A stretch of DNA of 8,524 nucleotides from CSBr16-57R1 sp041163265 (GTDB taxonomy: Bacteria > Actinomycetota > Nitriliruptoria > Nitriliruptorales > Nitriliruptoraceae), in contig JBEARL010000053.1 of the NCBI GenBank assembly GCA_041163265.1, positions 1 through 8,524 of the forward strand, written 5' to 3'. Shown piece by piece: positions 6,424 to 8,524 of the stretch (the first letter of the stretch is position 1; the number at the start of each line of letters is the position of its first letter). The notes under the pieces are model-generated. The model was not told where the DNA came from, did not search any database, and saw only the letters and a program-made list of their open reading frames with translations. The position numbers were made by a program, and so were the translations under genes.

Positions 6424-7521
6424 TCAGCCCAGCGTCATGAGGTAGGCGACGAGGGCGTCGAGCTCCTCGTCGGTCAGGTTCAGGTTCGGCATGCCGATGC
6501 CGTTCACCTCGTACTGCATCGGCTTCAGCTCGTTCGGGTTCGCGAGCCAGGCCCGCAGCTGCTCGGGCGTCAGGTCGTGGATGGCGCCGGCGAACTCCTC
6601 GCGGCTGAACAGGTGCGTCAGGTCCGGGCCCTGACCGGGACCGCGCGGCCCGTCACCCTCCCAGACCGCGTGGCAGGACGCGCAGGCCTGCCGGGCGCCG
6701 AGGTCGCCGAACAGCTCGCGTCCGCGGGCCTCGGGCGTGCCCTCGGCGGGGACGGCGGCGGGCGTCGTCTGCGCGGCGACCCAGGCCTCGAAGTCGCCGG
6801 CCTCGAGGGCGACGACGCGGGCCCGCATGTTCGCGTGGGAGAGGCCGCAGTACTCGGCGCACTGCCCGAGGTACCGGCCGGGCTCGTCGGCCTGGAGGTT
6901 GAGGTAGGTCGTGTGGCCCGGGACGAGGTCCTGCTTGCCGGCGAGGCGCGGGATCCAGAACGAGTGGATGACGCCGAGGTCGGCGGCGCGCGCGAGGTCG
7001 GTCGCGGTCATCTCGAGGCGGACCGGCACGCCGACCGGGATCGCCATCTCGTTCGCGGTGTAGATGTCGTAGTCCGGGTAGTAGTACTCGAACCACCAGC
7101 GGTGCCCGATGACCTCGACCGTGAGGTACTCGACCTCGGGCTCCTCCATCTGCTCGAAGATCAGCTGCACCGTCGGGATCGAGATGGCGGCGAGGATGAG
7201 CGCCGGGATGACGGTCCAGAGCACCTCGAGCTTGGTGTTGCCGTGCGTCTGCGCGGGGATGGCGTCGTCGCCCTCGCGCCGGCGGAACCGCCAGGAGGTG
7301 AAGATGATGAGTCCCTGCACCAGGACGAACACGACGACGGCGATGCCGAAGACCCAGATGATGAGGTCGTGGGGCGCCTGGGCGTAGGGGCCGGCCGGGT
7401 CGAGGGCGTTCTGCTCGCCGGAGCAGGCCGCGAGGACCAGCGCGACGCCGGCGAGGACGGCGCTGCGGGCGGCGCGGCGGCCGGCGGTTCGGCGGACCGG
7501 GGTCGCGTCCCGCTGCGTCAC
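6424..7521 (-). CDS. ctaC: Cytochrome c oxidase subunit II, caa3 type (lipoprotein, CuA plus cytochrome c)
   Basis: This is the electron-entry subunit. The product has 365 residues. An Arg-rich N-terminus and hydrophobic stretch end in the lipobox LAAC, with lipidated C33. Two helices follow (about 53-76 and 100-122), then the extracytoplasmic CuA cupredoxin domain with ligands H186, C221, E223, C225, H229 and M232 (GQCAEYCGLSHANM). A C-terminal cytochrome c domain (about 265-365) has CASCH at 280-284 and M344 in GIGMPNLNL as the likely axial Met. The fused cytochrome makes this a caa3 oxidase. The start is GTG at 7521 with GAGGAGGA about 5-6 nt upstream. It is first in the cta operon; 176 nt separate it from the ABC permease gene, and a TACCCT element suggests its own promoter. 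Confidence 0.97.
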   Translation of the reverse strand: MTQRDATPVRRTAGRRAARSAVLAGVALVLAACSGEQNALDPAGPYAQAPHDLIIWVFGIAVVVFVLVQGLIIFTSWRFRRREGDDAIPAQTHGNTKLEVLWTVIPALILAAISIPTVQLIFEQMEEPEVEYLTVEVIGHRWWFEYYYPDYDIYTANEMAIPVGVPVRLEMTATDLARAADLGVIHSFWIPRLAGKQDLVPGHTTYLNLQADEPGRYLGQCAEYCGLSHANMRARVVALEAGDFEAWVAAQTTPAAVPAEGTPEARGRELFGDLGARQACASCHAVWEGDGPRGPGQGPDLTHLFSREEFAGAIHDLTPEQLRAWLANPNELKPMQYEVNGIGMPNLNLTDEELDALVAYLMTLG

Positions 7522-7535
7522 CGGCGTCCTCCTCG
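7522..7535 (-). promoter_or_regulatory. Ribosome binding site leader of ctaC (GTG start)
   Basis: The minus strand reads CGAGGAGGACGCCG immediately before the GTG at 7521. It is identical over 14 nt to the ctaE leader (4456-4469), where the last G belongs to the GTG itself. The strong purine core supports the GTG start. Confidence 0.8.
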
Positions 7536-7619
7536 GGAGCGGGTCCCCGTCGCCGGAGCCGGCGGACGCGCCGCCGGGCGGCCGTCGTGGCCGCGGGGGA
7601 CCTCAGGTGCTGCTCCGGG

Positions 7620-7625
7620 AGGGTA
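7620..7625 (-). promoter_or_regulatory. Candidate -10 element for the cta operon (TACCCT)
   Basis: The minus strand reads TACCCT, the same hexamer found toward ctaB and ctaA. A start about 7 nt downstream, near 7613, would give ctaC a leader of about 92 nt. No TTGACA-like -35 is seen. One copy of the CGGCCGCGGCG direct repeat sits 1 nt upstream of the hexamer and would overlap the RNA polymerase footprint. Confidence 0.4.
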
Positions 7626-7626
7626 G

Positions 7627-7679
7627 CGCCGCGGCCGCAGGACCCCGCCACGGGCCGTCCCCGACCGCCGCCGCGGCCG
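7627..7679. repeat. Pair of 11-bp direct repeats upstream of ctaC
   Basis: CGCCGCGGCCG on the plus strand occurs at 7627-7637 and again at 7669-7679, 42 bp apart, close to four helical turns. The near copy abuts the putative -10 of ctaC. In DNA this GC-rich such matches can arise by chance, so an operator role is only a suggestion. Confidence 0.3.
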
Positions 7680-7697
7680 GCCGCTCGGAGCGCCGGG

Positions 7698-8435
7698 TCA
7701 GGCCTCCCAGCGGAAGCCGCGGGCCGCGACCACCGCGCCGACCGCTCCCCACGCGGCGACGGCGGCGAGCGCGCCGAGCGCCCCGCCGGTCGCGTCGAGC
7801 GCGGCCCGCAGCAGCGCGACGGCGGCACCGACGGGCGAGACCGCGCCGAGCGCCGCCAGCGCCGGCGGCAGCGCCCCGGGGTCGACCGCGACCCCGCCGA
7901 CGAGCAGCAGCACCAGGAACACCGCGTTGGTGACCGCGGTCGTGGCCTCGGCCGTGATGCGACCGGCGATCGCGAGCCCGAGGGCCGCCAGCGCCAGCCC
8001 CGAGACCAGGACCGCGCCGAGCGCCGCCGCGACGCCGGCGACGCCACCGACCGGCCGCCAGCCGAGCGCCAGCCCGAGCCCGAGCACGAGCACCGCCTGG
8101 ACGCCGAGCAGCGCGACGACCGAGAGCAGCTTCGCCGCGACGAACCCGCCGCGCCCGAGCGGTGAGGCGGCGAGCACCCGAAGCGAGCCGGCCTTGCGCT
8201 CGTAGGCGGTCTGGATCGCGCTCGCGACCAGGCCCGTCGCCGCCGCCGACAGCGCCAGCACGCCGGGCACCAGGAACGCGACCGGATCGGCGTCGCCCAT
8301 CGGCAGCACCGGCACCGCGGCGAAGAAGCCGAGCACGCCGAGCGGGATGCCGAGCGTCACGAGCAGGCTCTCCGACGAGCGGAGCAGCAGCCGCGTCTCG
8401 AGGCGGGCCTGCGCGAGGACGGCGCGGGCGTTCAT
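7698..8435 (-). CDS. ABC-2 type transporter permease (DrrB-like)
   Basis: This is the membrane subunit of an ABC exporter. The product has 245 residues and six predicted helices (about 22-46, 52-76, 101-126, 133-157, 166-186, 219-238), the usual ABC-2 permease size and topology. The loop after helix 2, YERKAGSLRVLAASPLGRG (78-96), matches the family pattern in which a charged stretch precedes a conserved Pro-Leu-x-Arg segment before helix 3. The ATG at 8435 overlaps the stop of the upstream ATPase gene (ATGA), so the two are translationally coupled. The ribosome site is weak, as expected for coupling. The substrate cannot be told from the sequence. As I recall, a similar pair (Rv1457c-Rv1458c) lies beside the ctaA homologue Rv1456c in M. 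tuberculosis, hinting at a link to heme A or oxidase biogenesis. No terminator is evident before ctaC. Confidence 0.88.
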   Translation of the reverse strand: MNARAVLAQARLETRLLLRSSESLLVTLGIPLGVLGFFAAVPVLPMGDADPVAFLVPGVLALSAAATGLVASAIQTAYERKAGSLRVLAASPLGRGGFVAAKLLSVVALLGVQAVLVLGLGLALGWRPVGGVAGVAAALGAVLVSGLALAALGLAIAGRITAEATTAVTNAVFLVLLLVGGVAVDPGALPPALAALGAVSPVGAAVALLRAALDATGGALGALAAVAAWGAVGAVVAARGFRWEA

Positions 8436-8524
8436 GCCGCACCCGCGTCGGCGTCGACGAGGCGGAGGTAGACCTCCTCGAGGCTCCGCGCACCGGCCCG
8501 CAGGTCGACGACGACCGCGCCATG
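8432..8524 (-). CDS. ABC transporter ATP-binding protein, C-terminal end (partial)
   Basis: Only the last 30 codons and stop are inside the window; the gene runs off the right edge. The readable tail is HGAVVVDLRAGARS then LEEVYLRLVDADAG. The LEEVYLRL segment is the characteristic C-terminal helix of DrrA-type ABC ATPases (commonly LEEVFLxLT). The Walker A, signature and Walker B motifs would lie outside. Its TGA overlaps the permease ATG, which fixes the frame and supports the pairing. An in-frame-looking ATG at 8523 belongs to a different, shadow frame. Confidence 0.8.
   Translation of the reverse strand, partial: HGAVVVDLRAGARSLEEVYLRLVDADAGAA

Larger units (their letters stand above)
7522..7697. 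other. 176-nt non-coding region between ABC permease gene and ctaC
   Basis: This is the longest stretch without a gene. Read on the minus strand it contains, in order, a 12-bp palindrome GCGGCCGGCCGC (7673-7684), one copy of an 11-bp direct repeat (7669-7679) overlapping it, the second copy (7627-7637), a TACCCT hexamer (7620-7625) and the ctaC ribosome site. No U-tract terminator for the ABC genes is visible, so read-through into ctaC is possible in addition to a local promoter. I see no small ORF or structured RNA I can support. Confidence 0.6.

Noticed and set aside
4410..6440. Long plus-strand open frame opposite ctaD
   Set aside because: It is Asp/Glu/Arg/His/Gln-rich low-complexity translation antisense to a complete subunit I gene with all catalytic ligands, without a ribosome site or recognisable motifs.
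6199..7626. Plus-strand open frame opposite ctaC
   Set aside because: It is antisense to a lipoprotein subunit II with intact CuA and heme c motifs; its composition is typical of a shadow frame.
7673..7684. 12-bp palindrome GCGGCCGGCCGC as an intrinsic terminator for the ABC operon
   Set aside because: It has no loop of its own beyond the central bases, no U-tract follows on the minus strand, and short GC palindromes are frequent at this composition. I mention it only within the intergenic description.
7603..8523. Minus-strand frame beginning with an ATG at 8523
   Set aside because: It shares the region with the ABC permease and the ATPase tail in other frames. Its translation is low-complexity Ala/Arg/Gly, while the alternative frames give a clear ABC ATPase C-terminus and a six-helix permease.

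Overview
The window is very GC-rich and densely coding. It is bacterial and most likely from an actinomycetote (inference from base composition, GTG starts, strong GGAGG-type ribosome sites and the gene set). The oxidase is a caa3 type, with cytochrome c fused to subunit II, unlike the bcc-aa3 supercomplex of mycobacteria, corynebacteria and Streptomyces. I therefore lean toward a deep-branching lineage such as Nitriliruptoria, Acidimicrobiia or Thermoleophilia, but the sequence alone does not settle this.

The theme is one functional block: an aa3-type terminal oxidase plus the two enzymes that make its heme A. From left to right: ctaB (protoheme IX farnesyltransferase, minus strand) is divergent from ctaA (heme A synthase, plus strand). 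ctaA overlaps by 4 nt a gene for an SGNH-fold protein that resembles the mycobacterial octanoyltransferase OctT. This plus-strand pair converges, with 6 nt between stop codons, on a minus-strand operon. In transcription order that operon is ctaC (lipoprotein subunit II, CuA and cytochrome c), ctaD (subunit I with a His-rich, two-helix C-terminal extension), ctaE (subunit III), a subunit IV gene, and a membrane-anchored amicyanin-like cupredoxin. Upstream of ctaC, on the same strand, lies an ABC-2 permease gene and the last 30 codons of its ATPase partner, which runs off the right edge.

How the genes work together: CtaB farnesylates heme b to heme O, CtaA oxidises heme O to heme A, and CtaD holds heme A and the heme a3-CuB centre. 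CtaC takes electrons through its own cytochrome c and CuA. The blue-copper protein could be an additional electron carrier or a copper-handling factor; this is inference. As I recall, mycobacteria also carry a drug-type ABC transporter next to ctaA, so the neighbourhood may be an old one.

The only sizeable non-coding stretches are the 93-nt ctaB/ctaA divergent region and the 176 nt upstream of ctaC. Both contain the same candidate -10 hexamer, TACCCT: once toward ctaB, once toward ctaA (placed for leaderless transcription) and once toward ctaC. Other non-coding structures are a 20-bp perfect palindrome between ctaD and ctaE and a small hairpin spanning the two convergent stop codons. I see no tRNA, rRNA, CRISPR, insertion sequence or other mobile element.
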